This document shows, one piece after another, positions 38,314 through 38,814 of a stretch of DNA of 38,814 bases (position 1 is its first letter; each line of letters starts with the position of its first letter). Under the pieces are notes generated by a model that did no database searches, had not been told where the DNA came from, and saw only the letters and a program-made list of their open reading frames with translations. The stretch covers positions 1 to 38,814 of the forward strand of contig WFSE01000026.1 of assembly GCA_015486135.1 (NCBI GenBank), given 5' to 3'. A program made the translations under genes and the position numbers. The stretch is from Lentisphaeria bacterium. GTDB taxonomy: Bacteria; Verrucomicrobiota; Lentisphaeria; Victivallales; JAADHT01.

Positions 38314-38559
38314 CACATCCCAAGGTAATTATCAAACTACTATTTTTCAACCTCCTCTAGGGGCACTATTAGCCTGTCCCTAATTTTGTGCTAATTTTGC
38401 TAATTTTTCTAAGAATCACCACCCGCTTCGCTAGAGACACGGAGTCACAGAGAAGAGTAGGATGAGATCAATGGAACGAAATCCAGTCTTCGACTGCCTC
38501 CCGCTCCATCGATGTTCTATTTGGAAGAAAAATCGGAGTTTTTTCCCTCTTCAACGCAA

Positions 38560-38814
38560 ATATGCCGGGTCCGCAACGCGGAAACGACATCCCCAGGCCT
38601 GTCCTTCCGCAAAGCCCGCCAAGGTTCGCGGAGCGAACGGAAGGATGCTCTCTGTGGTTGAATAAATCTTAAAATACGGACCTGAAGTCTACAACGTTGG
38701 CATTGTGCGCAGCCTGTTTCCGTGCCCACCTGGCCGTCTATTTAAAGACTTCTTTTTACCACCGAGAACACGAAGCTCACGAAGTTCCGCATCTCCGTCA
38801 GCGGAGATGCGAAA
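38560..38814. repeat. dispersed CACGAAG-hairpin repeat, truncated by the window end
   Basis: Matches 35840..36020; hairpin CGCATCTCCG-tcag-CGGAGATGCG at 38788..38811. Confidence 0.8.

Noticed and set aside
1-38814. tRNA, rRNA, prophage or CRISPR-Cas locus
   Set aside because: No convincing tRNA cloverleaf, rRNA segment, phage structural genes or cas genes seen; a tRNAscan or Infernal run would be needed to exclude small RNAs.

Overview
38.8 kb bacterial chromosomal window. The gene content and repeat style suggest a PVC-like (Lentisphaerae/Planctomycetes-type) genome, but that is a low-confidence inference. Recognisable genes: asparagine synthase, HAD phosphatase, RluA-type pseudouridine synthase, secreted squalene-cyclase-like protein, tmk-holB-rnhB, mutS, a Pro/Ala-rich TM protein, a CrtI-like FAD oxidoreductase, metK-PfkB kinase-M48 lipoprotein-phosphoribosyltransferase, amt-PII, a ComEC-like protein, an SdiA-regulated-like lipoprotein with tsaE, a HELCH membrane peptidase with nadA, a KamA-like radical SAM, a SAM methyltransferase, a radical SAM/SPASM protein with a small upstream secreted protein, lplA-like and thyX, a ParE-type TA pair, and transposase and toxin remnants. 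The most unusual signal is non-coding. (1) A MITE-like family (two 297-bp copies plus variants) has termini TAGGGCTTGCTGAATAA that carry stops in all three frames. These termini supply the stop codons of about five genes and the RBS/start/first ~13 codons of amt. (2) A ~106-bp repeat carries a sigma70-like promoter in front of two unrelated small genes. (3) A 'CCACAGAG..CACGAAG..CACGAAG' repeat is followed by a hairpin whose stem is kept while its sequence changes. (4) A CGCG-A/T-CGCG micro-palindrome recurs, mostly inside coding regions. A two-gene radical SAM/SPASM plus small-protein unit bounded by MITE ends is the best candidate for an undescribed protein system. All calls come from reading the sequence; no searches were run.
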